Positions 35,587 through 44,520 of a stretch of DNA of 45,875 nucleotides are shown here, piece after piece. The notes beneath the pieces were generated by a model. That model worked only from the letters and a program-made list of their open reading frames with translations, was not told the origin of the DNA and made no database searches. The first letter of the stretch is position 1. Every line of letters starts with the position of its first letter. Where the stretch lies: NCBI GenBank assembly GCA_040218145.1, contig JAVJQK010000018.1:1-45875 (forward strand), given 5' to 3'. Source of the stretch: Sandaracinaceae bacterium. Lineage in GTDB: Bacteria > Myxococcota_A > Polyangia > Polyangiales > Sandaracinaceae. A program made the translations under genes and the position numbers.

Positions 35587-37068
35587 ATGGTTGCGTCGGT
35601 GGGTGAGGGTAGGGCGAGGGTCGGCGGCGGCTCGGTCGGGAAGTACGAGATCGTCTCGCGTCTCGGCGGCGACGCGCGCGTGGCGCGGTATCTCGCCGAG
35701 CACACCGCCATCGGCCGCTCGGTGGAGCTGCACTGCCTGGCCGAGGGGCAGCCGGCCGAGGGCGACGCCGCGAGCCAGCTCCTTCGCGAGGCGCGGGTGC
35801 TCGGCGGCGCGACGCATCGCAACCTCCAGAGTGTGGTCGACTCCGGCCGCGACGCCGACGGGCGCCCCTACGTCGTCTACGAGTCGCTCCGCGGCGCGAG
35901 CCTCGCGGAGCTGATCGGACAGAACCCGCGCGGCGTCGATCCCATGCGGGCCGCGCGGCTCGTGCTCCAGGTGCTCGAGGCGCTGCGCGCCCTTCACGAC
36001 GCGGGCGTGGTCCTGCGCACGTTCGGGCCGGAGAACGTGATGGTCGAGTCGGTCAGCGCCGGCGACGAGCTGGTGAAGATCCGCAGCCTGCATGACGCCG
36101 CGCTCCTGATCGAAGGCGGCGCGGCGCCCATCGAGGGGGCCACGTACACGCCCTACCTCGCGCCCGAGGTGCGCCGCGGCGAGCCCGGGCTCGACCCGCG
36201 GGTCGACTTCTACTCGGTGGGCGTGATGCTGCGCGAGCTCCTGAGCGGGAAGCGCCGAGGCGACGATCACGCGCTGAGCGACACCGCGCGCCGCGCCCTG
36301 GCCCGCGCGCTCGCCGAGGACCCGGAGGAGCGCTTCGCCAGCGCCGACGGGTTCCTCCAGGCCGTGGCCTTGCTCCTGCCGACCGCGGATCGCCCACCGC
36401 GCGAGCAGCTCCCCACGCCCCAGGATCCGTTGCACGCCGACCTGCAGTACCTCCACCTGCGCCGCACGACCCGTCACGGGCTGCGCGCGGACGAGTCGTC
36501 GGACAGCCGGATGTCGTTGCTGCCGGTCTTGCTGACCATCGAGGCGGTGTACCGACGCTTCGGCCAGGACGTCTGGGCCTCCCTCTGCCGCGAGGTCGAG
36601 GACGCGGAGTCCCTCCTGCCCGGCGCGGGCAACACGCCCGTCCACCTCGAGCAAGGGGTGCCGGTGCCGCTCTTCGCGGAGATCCTGCTGACGGTGGATC
36701 GCATCGCGGGCCAGGGTGATCTCTCCCTGGTGCCGGAGCTCGGCGAGGCGGTCGCGCAGCGCGGGCTCGCGCGCCTGTTCCCGGAGCTGCCCGAGCCGCT
36801 CACGCCGTCGACGCTCATCGCGGGCTTCTCGTACATCTGGTCGCGGATCGGGTTCGACGGCGTCGCGCGCGTGCAGCGCGTCTCGGACGTGCAGGCCCGG
36901 CTCTGGCTCCAGGACCAGACGACGCCCAGCCTCGAGCTCGCCGGATGGCTCGGAGGGGTCCTGCGCGAGGCGATGCGAGAGGCCGGGGCGCGGGAGGTCG
37001 AGGTGCTGCTGATCGCCTCGCAGGCGCTCGGGGACGCCCGCGATCTCTTCGGCGTCGAGTGGCGCTGA
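35587..37068 (+). CDS. Pseudokinase (Hanks fold) with extra C-terminal domain
   Basis: The 493-residue product keeps the overall Ser/Thr kinase outline (about 20-290): 'KYEIVSRLGG', 'RPYVVYESLRGASL', APE (192-194) and 'DFYSVGVMLRELLSG'. Key residues are lost: the ATP-binding Lys is His49 (VELHC), HRD is LRT (143-145) and DFG is SLH (167-169). Catalysis is therefore not expected. Residues about 320-490 form a separate helical domain ('AVYRRFGQDVWASLCREVED', 'GLARLFPELPEPLTPSTLI') that resembles the myxobacterial DUF2378 family, with moderate certainty. It lies between a degenerate GGDEF protein and an active kinase, so an adaptor role is likely. Confidence 0.85.
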   Translation: MVASVGEGRARVGGGSVGKYEIVSRLGGDARVARYLAEHTAIGRSVELHCLAEGQPAEGDAASQLLREARVLGGATHRNLQSVVDSGRDADGRPYVVYESLRGASLAELIGQNPRGVDPMRAARLVLQVLEALRALHDAGVVLRTFGPENVMVESVSAGDELVKIRSLHDAALLIEGGAAPIEGATYTPYLAPEVRRGEPGLDPRVDFYSVGVMLRELLSGKRRGDDHALSDTARRALARALAEDPEERFASADGFLQAVALLLPTADRPPREQLPTPQDPLHADLQYLHLRRTTRHGLRADESSDSRMSLLPVLLTIEAVYRRFGQDVWASLCREVEDAESLLPGAGNTPVHLEQGVPVPLFAEILLTVDRIAGQGDLSLVPELGEAVAQRGLARLFPELPEPLTPSTLIAGFSYIWSRIGFDGVARVQRVSDVQARLWLQDQTTPSLELAGWLGGVLREAMREAGAREVEVLLIASQALGDARDLFGVEWR

Positions 37069-37138
37069 GGGCCCACTCCGCGAGGAGGTGATCCCGACGG
37101 CCCAGCCGGGTTAGGATCGGCGCTCGGGATCGCGCGCC

Positions 37139-39055
37139 TTGGATCTGACGGGACAAACCCTCCTGGGGAAGTACGAGGTCGAGAGCCTGCTGGGCGTCGG
37201 CGGCATGGGCGCCGTATGGCGTGCGCGCCACGCGCTCACCGGGCGAAAGCTCGCCATCAAGGTGCTCGACGAGGCGTACCTGAAGAACGATCAGGTGACC
37301 CGTCGCTTCGGCCGCGAGGCGCGGGTGGCGAGCTCCATCCAGCACCCGGGGATCGTCGAGGTGCTCGACCTCGATCAGACCGCCGAGGGCGTGCCCTTCC
37401 TGGTGATGGAGTTCCTGGAGGGAGAGACGCTGGCCAGCCGCATCGAGCGGCGGGGGCGGCTGCAGCAGGAGGAGATCGTGCGGCTCGGCCGCATGCTGCT
37501 CGACGCGCTCGACGCCGCCCACACTCACGGCGTCGTCCACCGCGACCTGAAGCCCGAGAACATCTACGTCGTCCCCGCCGGGCGCAGGGGCGAGCTGGTG
37601 AAGATCCTCGACTTCGGCATCTCCCAGATGCGCGAAGAGGGGGAGCACAAGCTGACCATGACGGGCTCGGTGCTCGGCACGCCCCACTACATGTCGCCCG
37701 AGCAGGCGATGGGGGAGCCGGACGTCGACCATCGCGCCGACGTCTACGCGGCCGGCGTGGTGCTCTACGAGTGCGCGGTGGGCGACGTGCCCTTCGACGC
37801 CCCCAACTACAACAAGCTCCTGCGCCACATCCTCGACTCCGAGCCCCTGCCGCCGCGTCAGCGTCAGGCGGACATCTCGGGCGAGGTCGAGCGCGTGATC
37901 CTGTGGGCGATGGAGAAGGACCGGTTCCATCGGCTGGCCTCGGCGCGCGAGATGTACGACTGGCTCGGCCGCGCCGACGCGGGGGAGGAGGTCCCCTACG
38001 AGCCCCGGCCGTCGAGCCTCCCGCCCGAGCCCATCCCGGTGGGGAGCGGGCTCGGGAGCACCGCAGCGAAGGCGGCGGGGACGCCGCGCCCGGTGGGAGG
38101 CCTGCCCGCCAACCCCGGCGTGCGCTCGAGCCTGATCAAGAGCACCGCCGCGGAGTGGACACCCTCCGAGCCGCCCTCGAGCGGCGGGTTCGATCTCGAC
38201 GTCGACGTGCAGCTCCACGACGCCTCGGTCCCCGACGAGGAGCCGGGTGACTGGTCCGTCTCACCGACCCTGGCTCAGCGCGCCAAGGCGATCTCGAGCG
38301 CCCCGCCCCCCTCCGCGCCGTCCAGCGTGCCCCCGCCTCGCGACCTCGGCGACGATCCGCTCACCCCGTCGGCCGGGCGGGCGCTCGATCTGGAGCTCGA
38401 CGAGACGGCGCTGCGGGCTTCCAAGGCGCCGCCCTCGATGCGTCCGCCCTCGATGCCCCCGTCCATGCAGACGCCCGCGGTCGGCACGGCCTCGAGCAGC
38501 GGCCAGTATCGCGCCGTGTCCAGCCCGGGGAGCCTGCCCGCCGGCTCGAGCCCGGGCTCGGTGAGCGCGCCGCACTCGGTCCCGCCGCACTCGATCCCGC
38601 CGCGCGTCGCGGACCTCTCCGGGCGCTTCGACGCGGTCGAGGAGGAGGAGGCGCCCGAGCGGCCCGCGTGGGTCCGGTTCGCGCTCTGGGGTGGCGGCGC
38701 GCTGGTGCTCTTCGTGGGGCTCGTCTTCGCGGTGCGCTGGGTCGTCGACCCGGGCGTGGAGGACGAGGTGGTCGTCGCCCCGCCCGTCGTCACCGCGCCC
38801 GCGAAGAACCGAGAGCCCGAGGCGCGCGGGCCGAGCTGGGTGAGCATCCGGGTGGAGGGCCTGCCGCCCGCGGCGTCCATGCGGCTCGACGGCCTGCCCG
38901 TGACCACGCCGTTTCGGGTCCGCGAGGGGGGCGAGCACGTGGTCGAGATCAGCGCGCCCGGCTACGAAGATCGCCGGATCGAGTTCGACGCGGACCGGAA
39001 CCGGACGCTCGTCGCGCGCATGAGACCGGCCGTCGGAGCCGTCCAGGCGCCCTGA
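37139..39055 (+). CDS. Transmembrane Ser/Thr protein kinase with extracytoplasmic PEGA domain
   Basis: The 638-residue kinase has an intact catalytic domain (about 12-275): LGVGGMGAVW (18-27), Lys41, HRDLKPEN (134-141), DFG (158-160) and SPE (186-188). A long Pro/Ser-rich linker leads to one transmembrane helix (about 512-534). The exported tail has a PEGA domain (about 567-634, 'VRIEGLPPAASMRLDG'-like). PEGA modules are surface or cell-wall-associated sensors. The start is a TTG at 37139, placing MDLTGQTLLG just before the kinase fold; no better start was found. It follows the pseudokinase by 70 bases and a TAGGAT hexamer (37112-37117) could drive it separately. Confidence 0.92.
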   Translation: MDLTGQTLLGKYEVESLLGVGGMGAVWRARHALTGRKLAIKVLDEAYLKNDQVTRRFGREARVASSIQHPGIVEVLDLDQTAEGVPFLVMEFLEGETLASRIERRGRLQQEEIVRLGRMLLDALDAAHTHGVVHRDLKPENIYVVPAGRRGELVKILDFGISQMREEGEHKLTMTGSVLGTPHYMSPEQAMGEPDVDHRADVYAAGVVLYECAVGDVPFDAPNYNKLLRHILDSEPLPPRQRQADISGEVERVILWAMEKDRFHRLASAREMYDWLGRADAGEEVPYEPRPSSLPPEPIPVGSGLGSTAAKAAGTPRPVGGLPANPGVRSSLIKSTAAEWTPSEPPSSGGFDLDVDVQLHDASVPDEEPGDWSVSPTLAQRAKAISSAPPPSAPSSVPPPRDLGDDPLTPSAGRALDLELDETALRASKAPPSMRPPSMPPSMQTPAVGTASSSGQYRAVSSPGSLPAGSSPGSVSAPHSVPPHSIPPRVADLSGRFDAVEEEEAPERPAWVRFALWGGGALVLFVGLVFAVRWVVDPGVEDEVVVAPPVVTAPAKNREPEARGPSWVSIRVEGLPPAASMRLDGLPVTTPFRVREGGEHVVEISAPGYEDRRIEFDADRNRTLVARMRPAVGAVQAP

Positions 39056-39065
39056 AGCGCTTTTT
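39045..39065 (+). terminator. Possible rho-independent terminator after the PEGA kinase
   Basis: A six-pair stem (AGGCGC with GCGCTT, one G-U pair) and a six-base loop are followed by a run of T at 39061-39065. The stem overlaps the stop codon of the kinase gene. It would separate the signalling operon from leuS. Confidence 0.4.
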
Positions 39066-39098
39066 CGCCGGGCCCGCGCGTGCTACGCGTCGCCCATC

Positions 39099-41744
39099 AT
39101 GAGCGAGCGCTACGAGCCCTCCGAGATCGAGCCGAAGTGGCAAGCCTACTGGGAGCGGGAGCAGACCTTCCGCACCGACGAGGATCCGGACAAGCCGAAG
39201 GCCTACGTCCTCGACATGTTCCCGTACCCGTCCGGCTCGGGGCTCCACGTGGGGCACCCGGAGGGCTACACGGCGAGCGACATCGTGGCGCGCTTCCTCC
39301 GCTGCACGGGGCGCCGCGTCTTGCACCCGATGGGGTGGGACGCGTTCGGCCTGCCCGCGGAGCAGCACGCGATCAAGACGGGCACGCACCCGCGCGACAC
39401 CACGCTGCGCAACATCGACACCTTCCGCCGTCAGCTGAAGATGCTCGGGTTCAGCTACGACTGGACGCGCGAGGTCGACACGACCGATCCGGCGTACGTG
39501 AAGTGGACGCAGTGGATCTTCCTGCAGCTCTTCCACCGCGGGCTCGCCTACCAGGGCGAGGTCACCGTCAACTGGTGCGCGGCGCTGGGCACGGTGCTGG
39601 CCAACGAGGAGGTCATCGGCGGCGTCAGCGAGCGCGGCGGGCACCCGGTCGAGCGCGTCCCGCTCCGTCAGTGGGTGCTGAAGATCACCGCGTACGCCGA
39701 TCGGCTGCTCGAGGATCTCGATGGGCTCGAGTGGCCCAACAGCACGATGACCATGCAGAAGGAGTGGATCGGCCGCTCCGAGGGGGCGGAGGTCGTCTTC
39801 GACGTGTCCGGACAGGAGGAGAAGATCGAGATCTTCACCACCCGCCCCGACACCCTCTTCGGCGCCACCTTCATGGTGCTCGCGCCCGAGCACCCGCTGG
39901 TCGAGAAGGTCACGAGCGACGCGCAGCGCGAGGCGGTCGAGGCCTACGTCGAGACGGCCAAGAACAAGAGCGACCTCGACCGTCAGCAGCAGAAGGAGAA
40001 GACCGGCGTCTTCACCGGCGGCTTCGCCATCAACCCGGTCAACGACGCGCAGGTCCCGATCTGGATCGCGGACTACGTGCTCATGGGCTACGGCACCGGC
40101 GCCATCATGGCGGTCCCCGCGCACGACGAGCGGGACTTCGAGTTCGCGACCAAGTACGACATCCCGATCATCGAGGTCGTCAGCGCGGACGGCACCCTGA
40201 CCGAGGGCGGCCTCGAGGAGGCGATGGTCGAGCACGGCGTCGCGGTCCAGAGCGGGAAGTACGACGGCACCCCGACGGCCGAGTTCAAGAAGCGCATCAC
40301 CGCCGACCTCGAGGAGGCGGGCAAGGGCAAGAAGCGGATCGAGTACAAGCTGCGCGACTGGGTCTTCTCCCGGCAGCGCTACTGGGGTGAGCCCTTCCCG
40401 ATCTACTTCCCGGTCACCTGCGACGGAGACCCGCGGAAGGACGACCCGCACACGATCCACTTCGATCAGCCGATCCCCCTCGAGGAGAGCGAGCTGCCGC
40501 TGCGGCTCCCGGAGCTCGAGGACTACCAGCCCGGCGACGATCCGGCGGGTGTGCTCGCGCGGGCCAAGGACTGGCGCTTCTTCCAGAAGGACGGGGCGTG
40601 GTTCGCGCGCGAGACCAACACGATGCCGCAGTGGGCGGGCTCGTGCTGGTACTACCTCCGCTTCACCGACCCGCGGAACGACGAGATGGGCTGGAGCGAG
40701 GAGGCGGCCAAGAGGTGGCTCCCCGTCGACCTCTACGTCGGCGGCGCAGAGCACGCCGTGTTGCACCTGCTCTACGCGCGCTTCTGGCACAAGGTCCTCT
40801 TCGACGAGGGCAAGCTCCCGGTGAAGGAGCCCTTCCAGAAGCTCGTGCACCAGGGCATGATCCTCGGCGAGATCGAGTACACGGCGTACCGCAAGGCGGG
40901 GGCGCTCGTCAGCGCCCAGCACGTGAAGTCGCTCGACGGCGGCAAGCTGATCGACGCGCGGGACGAGGCCGAGGTCGAGGCCGAGAAGGTCGACCCCGAG
41001 AAGGCCATCAAGAGGGGCCAGAGCTTCGTGCTCGAGGGCCACGAGGACATCGCGCTCGACGCGCGGGCCCACAAGATGAGCAAGGCGCGCGGCAACGTCG
41101 TCAACCCCGACGACGTCGTGCAGAAGTTCGGTGCCGACTCGCTGCGCCTCTACGAGATGTTCATGGGCCCGCTCGAGGCGACCAAGCCCTGGAACACCGA
41201 GAGCATCCAGGGCGTGCGCCGCTTCCTCGACCGCCTCTGGAAGGTGGCGACCGGCGCCCTCACCGACGACGCGCCGAGCGACGGCGTGCTGCGCCTGACC
41301 CACAAGACCATCCAGAAGGTCACCCAGGACATCGAGGCGATGCGCTTCAACACCGCCATCAGCGCGATGATGGTGCTGAACAACGAGCTGCACGGGCTCG
41401 CGGCCGCGCCTCGCGAGAGCGTCGAGGCGCTCGTCCAGCTGGTGCACCCCTTCGCGCCGCACTTCGCGGAGGAGGTCTGGGAGCGGCTCGGACACGCGCC
41501 GTCCATCCAGAACGCGCCGTGGCCGAAGTTCGACCCGAAGCTCGTCGTCGACGACGTGGTCGAGGTGCCGGTTCAGATCAACGGCAAGGTGCGTGGACGC
41601 ATCCAGGTCGCCAAGGACGCCGACGAGGCGACGGCCGTCGCCGCGGCGGAGGCCGAAGCGGACGTCGCGTCGCAGCTCGAGGGCAAGACCGTGGTCAAGC
41701 GGATCTGGGTGCCCGGCCGGATCCTCAACCTGATCGTGAAGTAG
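39099..41744 (+). CDS. leuS: Leucyl-tRNA synthetase
   Basis: LeuRS charges tRNA-Leu with leucine in the cytoplasm. The 881-residue protein is of usual bacterial length. The HIGH motif is HVGH (50-53, in 'SGSGLHVGHPEGY') and the KMSKS loop is KMSKA (659-663), both in place. The CP1 editing domain (about 220-420) contains 'TTRPDTLFGATFMVLAPEH' and the conserved 'GTGAIMAVPAHDERD'. A C-terminal anticodon-binding and zinc-free tail completes it. The KMSKS Ser to Ala change at the end is a tolerated variation. It starts 43 bases after the kinase operon and a weak TACGCG hexamer lies before it. Confidence 0.96.
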   Translation: MSERYEPSEIEPKWQAYWEREQTFRTDEDPDKPKAYVLDMFPYPSGSGLHVGHPEGYTASDIVARFLRCTGRRVLHPMGWDAFGLPAEQHAIKTGTHPRDTTLRNIDTFRRQLKMLGFSYDWTREVDTTDPAYVKWTQWIFLQLFHRGLAYQGEVTVNWCAALGTVLANEEVIGGVSERGGHPVERVPLRQWVLKITAYADRLLEDLDGLEWPNSTMTMQKEWIGRSEGAEVVFDVSGQEEKIEIFTTRPDTLFGATFMVLAPEHPLVEKVTSDAQREAVEAYVETAKNKSDLDRQQQKEKTGVFTGGFAINPVNDAQVPIWIADYVLMGYGTGAIMAVPAHDERDFEFATKYDIPIIEVVSADGTLTEGGLEEAMVEHGVAVQSGKYDGTPTAEFKKRITADLEEAGKGKKRIEYKLRDWVFSRQRYWGEPFPIYFPVTCDGDPRKDDPHTIHFDQPIPLEESELPLRLPELEDYQPGDDPAGVLARAKDWRFFQKDGAWFARETNTMPQWAGSCWYYLRFTDPRNDEMGWSEEAAKRWLPVDLYVGGAEHAVLHLLYARFWHKVLFDEGKLPVKEPFQKLVHQGMILGEIEYTAYRKAGALVSAQHVKSLDGGKLIDARDEAEVEAEKVDPEKAIKRGQSFVLEGHEDIALDARAHKMSKARGNVVNPDDVVQKFGADSLRLYEMFMGPLEATKPWNTESIQGVRRFLDRLWKVATGALTDDAPSDGVLRLTHKTIQKVTQDIEAMRFNTAISAMMVLNNELHGLAAAPRESVEALVQLVHPFAPHFAEEVWERLGHAPSIQNAPWPKFDPKLVVDDVVEVPVQINGKVRGRIQVAKDADEATAVAAAEAEADVASQLEGKTVVKRIWVPGRILNLIVK

Positions 41745-41747
41745 CGC

Positions 41748-43565
41748 TCAGCGGCACGCGCGCAGGCTGGTCATCCTGAGCTGCGACGCGCCGCCGGCGT
41801 CCACGAAGACGGCGGCGACGACCACGTCCAGAGCGTCCGGCGTCATGTGCGTCCCGATGGCGACGTCTTCGACCCGCCCGCCCGTCCCGATCGACGGCAT
41901 CGCCGGCCCGAAGCGATGCAGCGTGCCGTCCGCGGCGACCGCGCGCAGCCCGACCTCGTCGCCGCCCGAGGGGCCCGGGTTGGCGGAGGCGAGCAGCCCG
42001 AAGTCGTCCGCCTCGGCGAGGGCGGGCAGACGCACGGGCGGGCCCTCCATCACGGGTGCGTGGGCCGCGCTCGAGGCGCAGGCCGCGGGGTTGGTGTCGG
42101 CGCAGTCGCCGGGGAGGGTGAAGGTGCGCGCGTTGTTGGGCAGCGACGCGTCGACCACCAGCCCCACATAGTTGTCGCGCAGCCGCGCGAGGACCCCGCG
42201 ATGCGCGTCTCCCACGAAGCCGAGCGGCGCGGTGTCGACGGCGTTGCCGTCCCACAGCCACGTCGCCGCGTCTGCGTTGCCGATGATCACGCCGTCCGCG
42301 GCGGCGATCCACGTGTCGTGCTGCGTGGGTCGCACGGACGGGAGCGGCGCGCTGTTGTTTCCCGACGCGGTGAGCAGGGCGATCAGCGAGGAGCCGGCGG
42401 CGACACGCACACGATAGGCGATCGCGGCCCGCGCCTCGTAGTCGAAGACCCGCACCGGCCACGGCACGCCCATGCTGGTCTCGGTCACGGACTGCACGAC
42501 GCCGCCCCCGGCGGCGAGCAGACGCGCCTCCGCCGTGCCCGACGGAGTCTCGCCCCACACCCCCCCGGCGACGGCGCCCGAGCGGAGGCGGCGGAGCTCG
42601 TAGGCCGACACGTTTCGGTAGCCGGCCGTGGAGGCGGCCAGCATGGTCTCGTTCGAGATCGGACCGTCGAACCGCACGCCGGTGACGAACGCGCGTCGCG
42701 GGCTGACGTCTCCGGCGCCGTGGTGCACGATGACCGCGTCCGCGCCGTCGAAGCCGACCTCCGGATTCACGAACACCGAGAGCAGGTGCCCCTCGGGGGG
42801 ACTCGAGAGCATGTCGATGTCGGGCACGGTGACGGGAGCGGTCTGACCGACCTTGCTGTATCCCCGGTCCCCGAACAGCGCGCCCCACCGGGGGCTGCCG
42901 CAGGTGTCGTCCATCGGCGCCCCGCAGTCGGGGAAGCGGTCCGGGTACACGTCGGGGTTCTCGTCGTCGCAGTCCGCGGGGACCATGGGGCGCTCGCATT
43001 CGGGCGTCATGCGAGGGAAGCCGTCTCCGTCGCGGTCGCAGCCTTCGATCGCCGGCTCGCAGCGCCCCTCGACGCAGCTGGAGTCACTGGCGCAGTCCCC
43101 GCTCTCGCGGCACTGGACGCACCCGACCCCGGGCTCGCAGATGGGCGTCGGTGCGCTGCAGTCGGCGCTGCTGACGCACGAGGCCGAGACGCATTCGAAG
43201 TCGCTGCAGCGCTCGCCCGCGCCGCAGTCCCCGTCGCCGAGGCACTCGGCGCACTCTCCGTCCGGCGCGCAGAACGGCGCCATCGCGGTGCAGTCGTCGT
43301 TTCCGTCGCAGCCGCAGAAGGCGGGGCCCTCGAGGCACTCCTGCCCGAACGGGTGGCCCGCGCACTCTGCGTCGGCCTCGCAGTCGTCGACGCACTCGCC
43401 TTCGACGCAGAAGAAGCGCCCCTCCGCGTTGGCGGTCGGGTCGTTCAAGCACTCCCCGTGCGAGCTACACTCCTGGCCGTCGCTCCCGACGTGGCGCGAG
43501 CCGTCGAAGACGAGCGAGCAGCCCGAAGCGAGCACGAGCGCGGCGAGCATCGCCGCGGCGCGCAT
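41748..43565 (-). CDS. Large Cys-rich lipoprotein with SLVFDGSRHVG signature
   Basis: The 605-residue product has lipobox LASGC and then SLVFDGSRHVG, nearly the same as the lipoprotein at 10341-10979. The N-terminal third (about 25-200) has repeated Cys clusters ('CAECLGDGDCGAGERC', 'CVQCRESGDCASDSSC'); the rest is Cys-poor and beta-rich with no recognised family. The ATG at 43565 overlaps the stop of the upstream TPR gene (TGATG), so it is translationally coupled; GAGGGAG lies about six bases before it. An ATG five codons later is possible. Surface location is likely. Confidence 0.8.
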   Translation of the reverse strand: MRAAAMLAALVLASGCSLVFDGSRHVGSDGQECSSHGECLNDPTANAEGRFFCVEGECVDDCEADAECAGHPFGQECLEGPAFCGCDGNDDCTAMAPFCAPDGECAECLGDGDCGAGERCSDFECVSASCVSSADCSAPTPICEPGVGCVQCRESGDCASDSSCVEGRCEPAIEGCDRDGDGFPRMTPECERPMVPADCDDENPDVYPDRFPDCGAPMDDTCGSPRWGALFGDRGYSKVGQTAPVTVPDIDMLSSPPEGHLLSVFVNPEVGFDGADAVIVHHGAGDVSPRRAFVTGVRFDGPISNETMLAASTAGYRNVSAYELRRLRSGAVAGGVWGETPSGTAEARLLAAGGGVVQSVTETSMGVPWPVRVFDYEARAAIAYRVRVAAGSSLIALLTASGNNSAPLPSVRPTQHDTWIAAADGVIIGNADAATWLWDGNAVDTAPLGFVGDAHRGVLARLRDNYVGLVVDASLPNNARTFTLPGDCADTNPAACASSAAHAPVMEGPPVRLPALAEADDFGLLASANPGPSGGDEVGLRAVAADGTLHRFGPAMPSIGTGGRVEDVAIGTHMTPDALDVVVAAVFVDAGGASQLRMTSLRACR

Positions 43566-44416
43566 CAGAAGCTCCCTCGGACGGCGGCGCCACCGCCGCT
43601 CGGTCCCACCCACGGCGTGAGCGAGGCGCTCTCCGTGTCGCCGCCGTCGTCACCGCCGTCGTCACCGCCGACGAGGAGCAGGACCGCGCCGAGGGCGGCG
43701 CCCGCGAGCGCCACGCCGAAGCCGATGTCCGTGACGAGCGCGAAGGTTTGCAGATCCGCGACGTCCGCGTCGGTGCAGCCGCTCATGCAGCGCTCCGCGA
43801 GGTTGCCGTCTTCGACGATGGTGAGGCTGCCCGTGATGGCGACCATCACCACGCCGACGGCGGCGACGGAGAAGCCCGCGATGGCGCCGACGTTCGGGCC
43901 GCCTCCGCTCGGCGCGGCGCCACCGGGATCGGCGCTGGCCTCGACCTCGACGCTCGCGGCGACGTCCGTCGCCTCCGCGGCGTCCACCTCTGCGTTCTCG
44001 TCGCTGTCGGTCTGGGTCGACTGCGCCTCGATGCGCTCACGGAAGTTCCGGACCCGCAGCTCCAGGTTCGCGCGGTTGGGGACGTCCTGCACCTCCTCGA
44101 GGAAGCGCTCGAGGTGGCTGACCGCGTTCTCGAGGTCGCCCATGCCCTGGTAGGCGAGCGAGAGGTTGTAGAGCAGCTCCGGGCGCTGGCTCAGCTCGTA
44201 GGCGTGTCGCCACTCCCGCAGCGCGTCCTCGTAGCTGCCGGCCTCGTAATAGGAGGCGCCGGCCTGGAAATGGAGGCGCGCGCGATCCTGGGCGCCCTGG
44301 TCGGCGAGGGGCAGATGCTGCCGGTCCTCGTCGGGCTCCTCTTCCTGCGCCATCGCCGTCGACACGCCCCCGAGAATCGCCGCCGCCACGAGCAGCGCTC
44401 GCACCCAATGCTCCAT
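43565..44416 (-). CDS. Exported TPR protein with C-terminal membrane helices
   Basis: The 283-residue product has a signal peptide (hydrophobic core ALLVAAAILGGVSTAMA), then TPR-like helices ('ARLHFQAGASYYEAGSYEDA', 'PELLYNLSLAYQGMGDLENA'). A region of acidic and Ala-rich linker leads to two transmembrane helices ('IAGFSVAAVGVVMVAITGSL' and 'IGFGVALAGAALGAVLLLVG') and a DGGDDGGD-rich tail. It probably anchors a periplasmic complex. The next gene overlaps its stop by one base. The start at 44416 gives the signal peptide; codons upstream are not signal-like. Confidence 0.78.
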   Translation of the reverse strand: MEHWVRALLVAAAILGGVSTAMAQEEEPDEDRQHLPLADQGAQDRARLHFQAGASYYEAGSYEDALREWRHAYELSQRPELLYNLSLAYQGMGDLENAVSHLERFLEEVQDVPNRANLELRVRNFRERIEAQSTQTDSDENAEVDAAEATDVAASVEVEASADPGGAAPSGGGPNVGAIAGFSVAAVGVVMVAITGSLTIVEDGNLAERCMSGCTDADVADLQTFALVTDIGFGVALAGAALGAVLLLVGGDDGGDDGGDTESASLTPWVGPSGGGAAVRGSF

Positions 44417-44520
44417 GCCAAGGCCCTCCGCGGCCGAGTCTGCCACGATCGGGGCCGACCTCGAAGCATTCACAGGCCAAAGTTACGCCCGGCTTGCAGC
44501 GAATTCGGGGCTCTGCCACG

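Noticed and set aside
38949-41495. An 848-codon open frame antisense to leuS
   Set aside because: It runs opposite a complete leucyl-tRNA synthetase and has no domain, signal or ribosome binding site.
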